Positions 1-9,539 are shown, counted from the first letter of the stretch. The stretch: DNA of 64,000 nucleotides from Nitrospiraceae bacterium (GCA_002726235.1 PBSN01000008.1:510635-574634); one strand, 5' to 3'. Numbers and translations: made by a program. Notes: generated from the sequence alone by a model not told the origin.

Positions 1-2
1 CG

Positions 3-251
3 ACGCATAAACAGGTACTCACGATTAGAGGCGAGCGAAAAACCAAAGACCACGACCCCAATACCTATACGATACATCTCCAAAATATCGTTCCTGGAAC
101 CTTCTCTCGCTCTCTACGGCTTCCTGAGTACATCAATACAGATTCAGGATCCGCACAGTACGAACAGGGGATCCTCAGGCTGGCATTTCAAAAAAAAGAA
201 GACGTCAGGCCAAAACCGATTGCCATTACATCCAATCGCAACCCGGCCTAA
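3..251 (+). CDS. Small heat shock protein, Hsp20 family (C-terminal part)
   Basis: The reading frame is open at the left edge and ends at TAA 249-251, leaving 82 visible residues. They read like the second half of an alpha-crystallin domain: LTIRGERK, then a strand pair FSRSLRLPEYI, then AQYEQGILRLAF, which matches the family motif A-x-Y-x-x-G-[VI]-L. The extreme C terminus contains KPIAI, a position where the family carries its I-x-I oligomerisation motif. Hsp20 proteins are ATP-independent holdases that bind unfolding proteins in the cytoplasm. The N-terminal half lies outside the window. The family call is firm; the exact paralogue cannot be told. Confidence 0.85.
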   Translation, partial: THKQVLTIRGERKTKDHDPNTYTIHLQNIVPGTFSRSLRLPEYINTDSGSAQYEQGILRLAFQKKEDVRPKPIAITSNRNPA

Positions 252-255
252 GTCT

Positions 256-301
256 CACGGAGCGTGATCTGAGCCTTCCCTTTGTCAGACCACGCTCCGT
301 G
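256..301. terminator. Strong hairpin between the convergent hsp20 and RND genes
   Basis: An 11-bp perfect inverted repeat (CACGGAGCGTG at 256-266 and CACGCTCCGTG at 291-301) encloses a second 5-bp stem (TCTGA 268-272, TCAGA 285-289). It lies 4 nt after the hsp20 stop and 27 nt beyond the end of the minus-strand RND gene, where a shared terminator is expected. Neither side has a T-run, so efficient intrinsic termination is uncertain. It could instead be an mRNA-stabilising or repeated extragenic element. Confidence 0.55.
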
Positions 302-328
302 AATAACAAGCGTACCTCACTCTACGGC

Positions 329-3300
329 TCAACGTTGCCCGCTTCCAGCATCATCCTCGTTAACTCCGGGTAAAGTGAGTCCCAACACATTTGCTAATAT
401 GCCCTTCACATCTTCAAGCACCAAATACAAGGAGGGAACAAGTACCAGAGAAATAATAGTTGAGAAGATCACTCCGAATCCCAAGGTTGCGGCCATGGGA
501 ATAAGAAACTGTGCTTGCACGCTCTTTTCCAGCAGCATCGGTAGCAATCCAACAAAGGTGGTCAGCGAAGTCAACAAGATGGGTCGAAATCTAGCAACCC
601 CAGCTTGATGGACAGCATCAAATATCGACCGCCCAGCCGCTCGAGTTCGATTGACAAAGTCGACTAAAACTAAGTTATCATTCACAACAACACCCGCCAG
701 TGCCACCATGCCTACCATTGACAAGATACTTAATGCCATGCCAATGACAAGGTGGCCCATTACGGCACCCACAATTCCAAACGGAACAGCAGAAATGATA
801 ATTAGCGGTTGCACATACGATCGTAGTGGGATTGCCATCAATGCGAAGATCCCAATTACTGCAAAGATAAAGCCGCGGCCCAAGGCCTCGAGCGACTCTT
901 CTTGCTCACGTTGCTGGCCCTCGAAGGAATACCGCAATCCACGGTGCTCAGCCAGAAGCTCGGGTAACCAGCTATCCACTAATTCGGATACAATGGCACC
1001 GGTATCGGTTGTGGCAGTATCAACATCAGCGGTAACGTTAACCACTCGCAAACGATCGACACGATTTATGGTTGCTGGACCTCGACCAATATCAGCACTT
1101 GCAACCAAATGAAATGGCACTTCATCCCCCTCAGGCGTTCGAATCTTCATCTTCTCCAAATCACCCAATGACCGACGGTGACCTGCAGGATATCTCACCA
1201 TGACCCGAACATCATCACGACCCCGCTGAATCCTCTGCGCTTCTTCTCCATAGAATCCTTGTCGAACCTGCCGCCCAAGATCAGAAAGGGTAAGTCCAAG
1301 CGTTTCTGCGGCCGGAGTAATCGCGAGTTTGATTTCCTGTGCCCCTTCACGAAACGAGTCTGTCACTTCATACACACCCTCATAGGTTTTTAGCCTGGCT
1401 TTGAGCGTATTCGCTGCACGTCGAAGCTCTTCAGTATTTGGCCCCGCAAGTTGAACATTGATATCTTCACCAGGATCAAATAATGACGAGGTAAAGGTCA
1501 AATCCACTGCATCAGGAATGGGTCCAGTCAACGCTCTCCACCGATTGACAATTTCTTGACTACTCATGGTGCGTTCTTCCGATGGCACCAGCTCAATAGT
1601 AACCTCACCCAAATTCGAGCCGGAAAACACTTCTGCTCGTCCCATATTCATCCGTTGCGTTGTCCGATACGGTTGCTCACCAATCGCTCCCATAATGTGA
1701 CGAAAGACCTCACGTTGATCATCATCGCGCCCCCCCTCAACTACTTCGCGTAAAGCGAGAGCACTCCGCTCTAACTGCGCAACGGCCTTTGCCGTCACAT
1801 CCGCCGGCGTTCCTTGCGGCATAGTCAACATGGCAACGGCATAATCTGCCTCCACGTTCGGCATGAACACAAACTTGACCCATCCACCAAACACTAACCC
1901 AAGGATGAGAAAGAACACTGCAACAAATGTCGATACAGTGACATACCGCCAATGCAAAGCCCAAACCAATCCAGGACGATAGATATGCTCAATGACCCAA
2001 TCCAAGCCTTCCTCAAATGCACGCTGAAACCGGATCAGGCCTATCAACCTTATGCGCTGATTCTCTTTGGTAACACGAGCTACCATCCAACGACGAGAAA
2101 GATGTGCCGGCAGCACCAGTTGGGACTCGATCAGCGAAAATATGAGCGTTGGAATCACGACGAGCGGAATAATCTTCCAGATTTTCCCTGTAGCCCCTGC
2201 AACCATGAGCAAAGGGATAAACGCAACAATAGTGGTCAGGACAGCGAAGACGACCGGAACGGCGACTTCGTGCGTTCCGTCGATGGCCGCCTGGAGCCAT
2301 GGCTTACCACGTTGCTGGTGAGTATAAATATTTTCACCCACGATAATGGCATCGTCAACGACAATCCCAAGCACCAAAATAAATGAAAATAACGAAATCA
2401 TATTGATGGATGAACCTAGGATAGGCATCAGCCAGAGAGCACCAAGAAATGATGCAGGAATCCCCAGACTGACCCAAAAGGCTAGCCGCAATCTGAGAAA
2501 CAACACCAGCACCAAAAAGACGAGCGCAAGTCCCATCGCGCCATTCCGAAGCAGCAGGTTCAATCGACTTTCAAAATAGGTTGAGAAGTCCCCCCACGTT
2601 GTTAGCGTGATACCATCAGGCATGTGAGGCTGTACCCTCTCGACATAATCACGCACCGTTTGAGCCACATCGAGAACATTCTGATCCCCTACACGAAACA
2701 CTTGAATTAGTACAGCAGGTATTCCATCAAAACGAGCGGATTGATCTGTTTCGGCAAACTTATCTACCACATGTGCGACATCTCCAAGAAAAAGCCGTGT
2801 CCCATCGGGTTTTGTCCGCAACACCACTTGCTCAAACTCTTCTCCACGATACGCCTGTCCTTTGGTACGAAGAAGAATCTCTCCTCCTTCTGTTTTGATT
2901 GATCCTCCGGGAAGATCAATCGACGATAGACGCACTGCCCGAACTACCTCATCAAAAACAATCTCATATCTTCGCAAGGTGTCTTCGGATACCTCGATAG
3001 AAATTTCATCCGGGCGAACGCTAACCAAGTCCACTTGCGTCAACTCTGGCAATGCGCTCAGTTCATCACGTACCTGCTCACCCAGCCGTTTCAGCACAGC
3101 TTCATCAGCATCGCCGGCAATGGCAACGTTAATCACTTGCTGTCGCATGAGAAGCTGTTGGATGACCGGCTTTTCAGTTTCTTCTGGGAAGGTGTCAATG
3201 GCATCAACACGCGTTTTAATATCGTCAAGGAGTTTACGATCGTCAGTTCCAGGGACAAGTTGTACAGTGACCACACCTACGCCTTCATTGGCTGCACATA

Positions 3301-3544
3301 CAAGCCGCTTAATGCCATCCAGATCATAGATCTCCTCCTCAATCCGAATGCAGATCGATTCCTCAACCTCCTCCGGAGCAGCCCCCAAGTACTCAACACT
3401 CACCGTGATCATGTCGGTGGCAAAATCAGGAAAGATTTCCTTTTTGAGAATGGGTATAGATAGAAGGCCCCCTGCCATAATCACAACCAGCAGGATATTT
3501 GCGGCTACTCGATTCTGTGCCCACCAAGCTATGAGGGTTTTCAT
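329..3544 (-). CDS. RND family efflux pump, inner-membrane subunit
   Basis: This 1071-residue protein is the proton-driven pump of a tripartite efflux system and matches the usual AcrB-like length. It begins with a TM1 of the form MKTLIAWWAQNRVAANILLV, followed by periplasmic porter domains. Near residue 400 the segment VLGIVVDDAIIVGENI carries the paired aspartates of the proton relay in TM4. The second half repeats this plan, and TM segments resume near residue 880. It is the last gene of a minus-strand operon, 51 nt after the fusion protein gene. Heavy-metal RND pumps share this fold. Nothing here gives the substrate, so export of drugs, lipids or metabolites remains open. Confidence 0.93.
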   Translation of the reverse strand: MKTLIAWWAQNRVAANILLVVIMAGGLLSIPILKKEIFPDFATDMITVSVEYLGAAPEEVEESICIRIEEEIYDLDGIKRLVCAANEGVGVVTVQLVPGTDDRKLLDDIKTRVDAIDTFPEETEKPVIQQLLMRQQVINVAIAGDADEAVLKRLGEQVRDELSALPELTQVDLVSVRPDEISIEVSEDTLRRYEIVFDEVVRAVRLSSIDLPGGSIKTEGGEILLRTKGQAYRGEEFEQVVLRTKPDGTRLFLGDVAHVVDKFAETDQSARFDGIPAVLIQVFRVGDQNVLDVAQTVRDYVERVQPHMPDGITLTTWGDFSTYFESRLNLLLRNGAMGLALVFLVLVLFLRLRLAFWVSLGIPASFLGALWLMPILGSSINMISLFSFILVLGIVVDDAIIVGENIYTHQQRGKPWLQAAIDGTHEVAVPVVFAVLTTIVAFIPLLMVAGATGKIWKIIPLVVIPTLIFSLIESQLVLPAHLSRRWMVARVTKENQRIRLIGLIRFQRAFEEGLDWVIEHIYRPGLVWALHWRYVTVSTFVAVFFLILGLVFGGWVKFVFMPNVEADYAVAMLTMPQGTPADVTAKAVAQLERSALALREVVEGGRDDDQREVFRHIMGAIGEQPYRTTQRMNMGRAEVFSGSNLGEVTIELVPSEERTMSSQEIVNRWRALTGPIPDAVDLTFTSSLFDPGEDINVQLAGPNTEELRRAANTLKARLKTYEGVYEVTDSFREGAQEIKLAITPAAETLGLTLSDLGRQVRQGFYGEEAQRIQRGRDDVRVMVRYPAGHRRSLGDLEKMKIRTPEGDEVPFHLVASADIGRGPATINRVDRLRVVNVTADVDTATTDTGAIVSELVDSWLPELLAEHRGLRYSFEGQQREQEESLEALGRGFIFAVIGIFALMAIPLRSYVQPLIIISAVPFGIVGAVMGHLVIGMALSILSMVGMVALAGVVVNDNLVLVDFVNRTRAAGRSIFDAVHQAGVARFRPILLTSLTTFVGLLPMLLEKSVQAQFLIPMAATLGFGVIFSTIISLVLVPSLYLVLEDVKGILANVLGLTLPGVNEDDAGSGQR

Positions 3545-3595
3545 TGAGGGTAATCAGGACTTGATATTCGGTGGGTAGCGTGCAGGAGTTGCATT

Positions 3596-4816
3596 CTAGG
3601 TTTTCTCACCCAGTTGCGTGGGAAGGCTTGGGGCAGGGATTTCCGGTTCCTCTCTTTTCATCATCCGAACTTTCATGCCATCCACAACCACGTCAAGTGC
3701 AGATACGTTGACCCGCTCACCTGCACTCAGACCGTTCTGGACAACGATCTGTTCACGATCGGCACGAAGAATCTCCACAGTGCGAAACCGCAGACGTTGC
3801 TCGTCATCAGCAATTAAAACCTGATTGTGCCCTCTCATTGCCGCACGCGGGAGTACCACAACATTCTCAACAACTTTGCCCAGAATCTCGGCTTCGACAA
3901 ACATTCCAACAGCAAGCGGCGGACGATCCTGATCTGCTCCACGCCTGTATGGATCGTCGACTCGAAGAACCGCATAGACAACGCGTGTTTTACGATCAAT
4001 CTCACCTTCGGTGCGAACGATGCGTCCACTCCATTCATGACCTTTGCCGGCAAAGGTCGTCCGCAAACGAACGATTGGAAGAGACTGAGATTTAACATTT
4101 CCCCCTTGATAACGTAGCGGCAAATCCAGATACGCAAGTTCATTGTCCGGAATAGGCAAGCGAATTTCCACAGCATCAACAGCGTAGATGGTCGCAATGG
4201 AAACTCCAGGCATAACATACTGACCAAGATCAACCTGTTTATCACGAACACGTCCTGCAAAAGGGGCACGAATTTTTGTTCGAGTAAGATTGTAGGCCGC
4301 TTGTTCAATCATTGCTTTCGCCGAAGCAAGCCCGGCCTTCGCCTCCGCAACTTGCAGAGAGCGACTCGTGAGTGGCGATGGCTCTCCTCTGCCCAAAGCT
4401 CTCCATTCACGACGCGCAACGCGTGCCTCTGCAAATTCTCGCGCGAGTTTATGTTCGGCTTGTGCAAACTCAGCGCGCGTCCGTGCAAGCGCGAGCTCAT
4501 AATCGCGAGGATCAATACGGAGCAATATATCTCCAGTATCGAAAAACCCTCCATTCACCAACGATGGCGAGATTGCAACCACCCGACCTGCCACTTCTGG
4601 AACCAATGCCGTCTCCGTCCTCGGCATCACCGTACCCTGACTTGAAACCCGTAATTGAATGGTCTGCGGCCTCACTTCCACAACCCGTACGAGCGGCAAG
4701 CGAATCTCAGGTGGGCGAGTTTCAACTTCCTGACGTGCGGCAATCAACACCCACGCACCAATCACCCCCCCCGCAAGCACCACGAAGGGAAGAACGATCG
4801 GAAACCATCGCTTCAC
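3596..4816 (-). CDS. RND efflux periplasmic adaptor (membrane fusion protein)
   Basis: This 406-residue adaptor links the inner-membrane pump to the outer-membrane channel. It has an N-terminal membrane anchor (FPIVLPFVVLAGGVIGAWVL) and then the split lipoyl half-motifs (VPEVAGRVVAISPSLVNGGF and IRAPFAGRVRDKQVDLGQYV). Between these is a helical hairpin rich in Ala, Arg and Glu, followed by the beta-barrel and membrane-proximal domains. Its ATG overlaps the stop codon of the upstream outer-membrane factor by 4 nt, so the two are probably translationally coupled. The HlyD/AcrA-type family call is secure; the substrate is not. Confidence 0.92.
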   Translation of the reverse strand: MKRWFPIVLPFVVLAGGVIGAWVLIAARQEVETRPPEIRLPLVRVVEVRPQTIQLRVSSQGTVMPRTETALVPEVAGRVVAISPSLVNGGFFDTGDILLRIDPRDYELALARTRAEFAQAEHKLAREFAEARVARREWRALGRGEPSPLTSRSLQVAEAKAGLASAKAMIEQAAYNLTRTKIRAPFAGRVRDKQVDLGQYVMPGVSIATIYAVDAVEIRLPIPDNELAYLDLPLRYQGGNVKSQSLPIVRLRTTFAGKGHEWSGRIVRTEGEIDRKTRVVYAVLRVDDPYRRGADQDRPPLAVGMFVEAEILGKVVENVVVLPRAAMRGHNQVLIADDEQRLRFRTVEILRADREQIVVQNGLSAGERVNVSALDVVVDGMKVRMMKREEPEIPAPSLPTQLGEKT

Positions 4817-6270
4817 GAAGATGTCGCTGCCTCTTCATGCTCATAGACAATATCTCCGCCCAACGCCAAATGAAGGTTGACGCGGACATCGAGCCTCAAA
4901 CGTCGCACCACAATACGCTGACTTTCCGCATTCAATTCTCGTTGCTGTGCATCGAGAACAGTGGCGAATGTTTCTAATCCCGATCGATACCGATCCTGTG
5001 CAAGCATGTGTGCCGCAATGGCCTGGTCTGCTGCCATGCGAAGTGCCTTCTCCCTTTTGGCCAGCAATGTTTCAGCCATTAAGGCAGATTCCACCTCACC
5101 AAATGCCTGAAGCGCAACGCTAGTGTAATTTTCCAATGCTTCACGTGCTACCGCCTCTGTCCGAGCAACTTCGGCGCGAAGTCTCCCCCCTTCAAAGACT
5201 GGTTGGAGTAAATTGCCTGCAAAGCTCCACACAAGAAAGTCGCCATCTACTAAATCATTTAACTGATCACCAAGGGTTCCAGTACCTGTTGTAAGGCTGA
5301 TCCGCGGGTACAACGCTGCACGTGCCTGCGTGATGCGCGCGTCAGCTGCTGCAAGTTGTCGCTCTGCAGCGGCGAGATCAGGACGTCGCGAGATCACATC
5401 GGCTGGAACACCAGCAGGCGTGATTGGCGCAATATCCGGCAATCTGTCCGCACCTGCAATGATCCCATCAGGATAGCGGCCTAGCAGGATTTCGAGTTGC
5501 CGAACAACACGTTCATACTGTTCTTGCCGTTCCTGATACAACGCCTCGGCAGTCCCCACATTAGACAGAGCGAGACGAAGATCCAGAGATGGTCGAAGAC
5601 CACGATCAAAACGACTTCGCACTTGATCCGCTGTGAGTTGATAATTTTCCAAGCTTTTTTGAGCCAATGTTGTCTGTTGTTTTGCCTCCGCCGCCGCAAA
5701 CCACGCTTTCGCTGTCTGCCCCGCAAGCGAAAGACGTGCAGCTGCAAAATCAGCTTGCGCTACCTCCATATCCGCATACGCCGCAGACGTCTGTGCACGA
5801 ACACGACCCCACACATCCAACTCCCAGGTTGTATCCAGCGATACACCAAACATGTTGTACTTTGTACTGAGCACATTGTCCTCGAAGCCTGGAATTGGCA
5901 GACCAACAAAATTTTGCCGTTGTCGCGATCCATCGAACCCTGCACTGACACGAGGTAAAAGATCGGCACCAACAATACGTGCTGAAGAGGCGGCAGCACT
6001 GAGTCGAGCCTCTGCCGCTTTTAGATCATGGTTGTGCTCGATGGCTTCCATGACAATCGCCTCGAGTTCCGGATCGTTGAAACTTCTAACCCAACCGCCC
6101 TCTACTTCAATCGCAGTGGTAAAAGCACTTGTCCACTGCTCTGGAACAGTGAGTTCGAGGCCGGGATGAGAGACGAGTGGTGCACTCGAGCAGCCGAGCA
6201 AAGAAGCAATGATGCTCACAACACATGCCCCAACCACACGTAGCACAACAGATGCTTGACCACTGATCAT
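4813..6270 (-). CDS. Outer-membrane efflux lipoprotein, NodT/TolC type
   Basis: This protein (485 residues from the chosen start) forms the trimeric outer-membrane channel of the pump. The ATG at 6270 has an AGGA element 7 nt upstream and gives a proper lipoprotein signal ending SLLGC; an earlier in-frame start at 6330 would add 20 poorly matching residues. The two repeated OEP domains are visible, each with long helices (for example ELEAIVMEAIEHNHDLKAAE and ISRRPDLAAAERQLAAADAR), the second being the signature of NodT-family factors. It is the first gene of the three-gene pump operon. Confidence 0.92.
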   Translation of the reverse strand: MISGQASVVLRVVGACVVSIIASLLGCSSAPLVSHPGLELTVPEQWTSAFTTAIEVEGGWVRSFNDPELEAIVMEAIEHNHDLKAAEARLSAAASSARIVGADLLPRVSAGFDGSRQRQNFVGLPIPGFEDNVLSTKYNMFGVSLDTTWELDVWGRVRAQTSAAYADMEVAQADFAAARLSLAGQTAKAWFAAAEAKQQTTLAQKSLENYQLTADQVRSRFDRGLRPSLDLRLALSNVGTAEALYQERQEQYERVVRQLEILLGRYPDGIIAGADRLPDIAPITPAGVPADVISRRPDLAAAERQLAAADARITQARAALYPRISLTTGTGTLGDQLNDLVDGDFLVWSFAGNLLQPVFEGGRLRAEVARTEAVAREALENYTSVALQAFGEVESALMAETLLAKREKALRMAADQAIAAHMLAQDRYRSGLETFATVLDAQQRELNAESQRIVVRRLRLDVRVNLHLALGGDIVYEHEEAATSS

Positions 6271-6548
6271 AATAGGTCCTGCGGAAGAGCCGATGGAATC
6301 CCCACGCACTACACCTCCCTGCGCATCCAAATCTCAACGTAGAACGCCTTTTCGATTATACGTAGCTTCCACGGCAAATACCAAATTACGTGAGCAATGT
6401 GTGGACGCCTCGCAAGCAACGCATTCCATTACTTTACAGATATCTCTGATTATCTTTATCATCGATGTTATCATTCGCCATGCATAGCCGTTTGATATTT
6501 CACAGGTCGCGAAGCTGTTAGTGACCCACATTCAGCAGTTGCAGTAAA

Positions 6549-6576
6549 TTGGTGACGATTCCCAAGCGAATATATA
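6549..6576 (+). promoter_or_regulatory. Possible sigma70-type promoter for the dksA-like gene
   Basis: TTGGTG (6549-6554) and TATATA (6571-6576) are separated by 16 nt and lie 25 nt before the start codon. The match is moderate and rests on sequence alone. The rest of the 331-nt divergent interval between the pump operon and this gene shows no clear operator. Confidence 0.3.
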
Positions 6577-6601
6577 GATCAATGCAACACACGACGTACA
6601 T

Positions 6602-6955
6602 ATGAGTCACTCGGGTATCGACATGAGCAAATTCAAAGCAAAATTACTCGCCCTTCGTGATGAACTGGCTTCAATCGAACAGTCTGAAAGTGAAGCAAGC
6701 CATCCAGTAGAGCTTGATCAATCGCGGGTGGGTCGATTATCACGCATGGACGCGTTACAAGTACAAGCCATGTCAGTTGAAGCCTCCCGCCGAAAGAAAA
6801 TCAAGCGTCAGCGTGTCGAAGCTGCGCTCACACGTATTACGAACAATGAATTTGGCCTATGCCTTGAATGTGGAGAGGAAATCCAGCCGCAACGCCTTGA
6901 CTTTGATCCAACATTTTTTTTGTGTATTGACTGTGCTAAGGCGAGGGAAAAATAA
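6602..6955 (+). CDS. DksA/TraR-type C4 zinc finger protein
   Basis: This 117-residue protein has the DksA-family plan: an N-terminal helical pair and a C-terminal zinc finger, CLECGEEIQPQRLDFDPTFFLCIDCAKARE, with C-x2-C and C-x2-C ligand pairs. DksA family proteins bind in the RNA polymerase secondary channel and alter initiation, often with ppGpp. The hairpin between the helices is basic (RRKKIKRQR) and the coiled coil is shorter than in E. coli DksA. A short paralogue (TraR or YbiI-like) is therefore as likely as the main DksA. A second ATG lies 7 codons downstream. Confidence 0.85.
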   Translation: MSHSGIDMSKFKAKLLALRDELASIEQSESEASHPVELDQSRVGRLSRMDALQVQAMSVEASRRKKIKRQRVEAALTRITNNEFGLCLECGEEIQPQRLDFDPTFFLCIDCAKAREK

Positions 6956-7211
6956 CCGAACAGACTGTTGAACCAAATATGACCAATCAAACACAGGAGC
7001 ACTAGACACATTCCCACGTAGCGGTTGCACCTAAAGCAAAGGTAATCCCCAGCCTGACGGCATACAGAGAGTACTTGATAAACCCAACCATTACTCGTAG
7101 TATTTTTGTAAAAAGGTGTCAGCAAATAGAAGATTACACACCAACATCAGTTTCTGCTCATCACAACTCAAACTAACCCATTCATGAAGTGTCTTCTAAG
7201 GAGGAAATTCC

Positions 7212-7316
7212 ATGGGCAAAAGCATGGATACAAAGAAGGAAAACAAGAAGAAACCCGCTAAGAGCGTAAAGGAAAAGCGGGAAGCAAAAAAGGCAAAGAA
7301 AGAGGGGAAACGCTAG
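7212..7316 (+). CDS. Small lysine-rich basic protein, 34 residues
   Basis: A 35-codon frame starts at ATG 7212 and follows a strong ribosome binding site (AAGGAGG at 7199-7205) with 6-7 nt spacing, good evidence that it is translated. About half of the residues are Lys or Arg, interspersed with Ala and Glu (for example KSVKEKREAKKAKKEGKR). There is no hydrophobic segment, so it should be soluble or disordered and likely to bind nucleic acid or the ribosome; that role is inferred from composition. I do not recognise a family. It lies 59 nt upstream of the NFACT-R gene. Confidence 0.6.
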   Translation: MGKSMDTKKENKKKPAKSVKEKREAKKAKKEGKR

Positions 7317-7375
7317 CACGTTCCCAACACCGTACAAGCAATAAAAGCATTTGTGTCGTCCACAAATAAATACCA

Positions 7376-7819
7376 ATGGACTTGCTTCGAGAATATGACC
7401 GACGAAGGGTCATTGAGTATGACCTTCCACATAAGTGGCGCGTCGTTGTCGGAAAAACTGCCGGAGACAATGACTGGCTGAGCATCAAGGTCGCTCAACC
7501 ACGAGATTGGTGGTTTCATGTGCGAAGTCTACCCGGCAGCCACACTCTTCTTCTTGCTCGTGATAATGTTGACCCAGATCGCGATACTCTTCATCTTGCC
7601 GCAAGACTCGCGGCATATCACAGCAAAGCACGGTCAGCAGGTGTTGTCCCCGTCTCGTATACGCGAGCAGCATACGTAACGAAACCAAAAGGAGCAAAAG
7701 CTGGAACTGTCCGGATTCGAAAAGAAAACGTACTCAAGGTTCGCCCAACGACACCAGATGAGGCCAAAACGATGAATACACACTACACGGGGACACTCAA
7801 GGCGACGGAAACAACTTAG
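7376..7819 (+). CDS. Stand-alone NFACT-R (DUF814) domain protein
   Basis: This 147-residue protein consists of little more than an NFACT-R domain, the RNA-binding module usually found at the C terminus of RqcH/NEMF/FbpA proteins. The diagnostic features are DWWFHVRSLPGSHTLL, the helix AARLAAYHSKAR, VPVSYTRAAYVTKPKGAKAGTV and the terminal VLKVRP. RqcH-type proteins act in ribosome quality control by recruiting tRNA to stalled 50S subunits. A free R domain lacks the NFACT-N and coiled-coil parts and may act on RNA differently. The gene ends 56 nt before the CCA-adding enzyme start and probably shares its transcript. Confidence 0.85.
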   Translation: MDLLREYDRRRVIEYDLPHKWRVVVGKTAGDNDWLSIKVAQPRDWWFHVRSLPGSHTLLLARDNVDPDRDTLHLAARLAAYHSKARSAGVVPVSYTRAAYVTKPKGAKAGTVRIRKENVLKVRPTTPDEAKTMNTHYTGTLKATETT

Positions 7820-7875
7820 CAAAATGCCCCCACTAGGAACCACTCAAGGTGCAATCAAGGCTTGGACTATCAGTA

Positions 7876-9303
7876 ATGCTTAACATTGACGACCATACCC
7901 TACTGAAAGCATGCAATAAAATATGCCGCCTTGTTCACCAGGCTACTGGGCGAGCCCTTCTTGTAGGTGGATGTGTTCGCGATGGTTTCCTCGGACGTCC
8001 AACTAAAGAAATTGATATTGAAGTGTATAGGATCGATGCCACAACATTAGAAACTATCCTGTCACGTCATTTCACCATCAAGCTAGTTGGCCAAGCATTC
8101 GGCGTGATGAAGATTCTGGACCTTCCCATCGATGTAACTCTCCCTCGTAGAGAGTCAAAGAGTGGTCGTGGTCATCGTGGTTTCACCATTGACTCAGACC
8201 CACAGATGACCCCAGAGACCGCTGCATCGCGTCGAGATTTTACAGTCAACGCCATCGCCCTTGACCCTATTACCGGTGACGTCATTGACCCCTACAACGG
8301 CCGAAACGATCTTGACCGTAAGATTCTCAGACATGTTTCCGCAGAACACTTTGGTGAGGACCCACTTCGAGTCCTTCGTGGGATGCAGTTCGCAGCTCGA
8401 TTCGATTTCGAGGTTGCACCAGAGACGGTAGAGATCTGTCGCACCTTAGAACTTGAAGGCTTGTCCGCCGAACGGATTTTCGATGAGTGGAAAAAGATGA
8501 TCCTTCATGGTGTTCGCCCTTCACGGGGACTCACCTTTCTTCGGGATAGCCAGTGGATACGTTATTTCCCTGAACTTTTCGCGCTCATTGACTGTCCACA
8601 GGATCCGAATTGGCATCCCGAGGGCGATGTATGGACCCATACCCTACACTGCCTGGACGCCTTTGCAGAGCGGCGTGTAAATGACGCGCGTGAGGATTTG
8701 GTCGTGGGCTTAGCTGTGCTCTGTCACGACCTTGGGAAACCCGAAACCACAACGGTAGAGAATGGCAGAATTACGTCGAAAGAACACTCAGCCGTTGGAG
8801 AGAAGCTCACACGAACCTTCCTTTCCCGCATGACAAATGAAACCGCATTAATCGACGACGTTCTTCCCCTCGTCGGCACCCATCTTGCGCCCATGCAGCT
8901 TTTTAAGGCTGAAGCAAGCGACGCAGCAATACGACGCCTCGCACGTCGAGTCGGTCGTATTGACAGATTGGTGAGAGTCGCGCATGCCGATATGCTTGGC
9001 CGTCCGCCATTGCAAGTCGACACATTTGATGCCGGAGACTGGCTCACCGAACGAGCCCGCAGGCTTGAAATCGAAGCCGCTGCTCCAAAGCCCATTATTA
9101 TGGGACGACACTTGATTCAGCTCGGACTTGAACCTGGAACCCACTTTGGCCCCATCATTGAAGCCTGCTTCAACGCGCAAATCGAAGGCGAGTTCAAAAC
9201 CTTACAAGATGGAATTGAGTATGCAGGTCGCGAAATTCTGCATTCCCAATCTCTCCATAAGCTCGCAAAAGCATCTCCTCCATACACCGATTGCTCGTCA
9301 TAA
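7876..9303 (+). CDS. cca: tRNA nucleotidyltransferase / poly(A) polymerase family with HD domain
   Basis: The protein (475 residues from ATG 7876; a GTG at 7849 would add 9) carries the class II nucleotidyltransferase head: LLVGGCVRDGFLGRPTKEID, whose DIE carboxylates bind metal, then RRDFTVNAIALDP and the GEDPLRVLRGMQFAARF motif. After the neck comes an HD domain (DVWTHTLHCLD, VLCHDLGKPETT). CCA-adding enzymes complete or repair tRNA 3' ends; the HD part of the E. coli enzyme is a phosphohydrolase. Whether this one adds CCA, only A, or has 2',3'-cyclic phosphatase activity cannot be read from the motifs. Confidence 0.85.
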   Translation: MLNIDDHTLLKACNKICRLVHQATGRALLVGGCVRDGFLGRPTKEIDIEVYRIDATTLETILSRHFTIKLVGQAFGVMKILDLPIDVTLPRRESKSGRGHRGFTIDSDPQMTPETAASRRDFTVNAIALDPITGDVIDPYNGRNDLDRKILRHVSAEHFGEDPLRVLRGMQFAARFDFEVAPETVEICRTLELEGLSAERIFDEWKKMILHGVRPSRGLTFLRDSQWIRYFPELFALIDCPQDPNWHPEGDVWTHTLHCLDAFAERRVNDAREDLVVGLAVLCHDLGKPETTTVENGRITSKEHSAVGEKLTRTFLSRMTNETALIDDVLPLVGTHLAPMQLFKAEASDAAIRRLARRVGRIDRLVRVAHADMLGRPPLQVDTFDAGDWLTERARRLEIEAAAPKPIIMGRHLIQLGLEPGTHFGPIIEACFNAQIEGEFKTLQDGIEYAGREILHSQSLHKLAKASPPYTDCSS

Positions 9304-9539
9304 AAGTTTGTCGCAACAATTTTTGTAGCTCACATTACCTCGCTACACCGCGACAGGGTGATCTGTGAGCATGAAGGCTTCTGATCTAATGACTCTTATG
9401 GACAGACAATAAAACGCAACGATAACAATACTCACGCTAACTCCAATTGTACACATTATCGGCGAACATACGGTCATCATCCAGAACAGTCACTATGCAC
9501 ATAAATCTTCGATATGCCTTCACCACAATCCTTCCAGCC

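Noticed and set aside
1-264. Frame-1 reading open from the left edge to a TGA at 262
   Set aside because: The protein is Ser/Lys-rich without family features, while frame 3 in the same stretch gives a clear Hsp20 C terminus.
375-3578. Many plus-strand frames inside the RND pump gene
   Set aside because: They are antisense or out-of-frame readings of a strongly supported gene.
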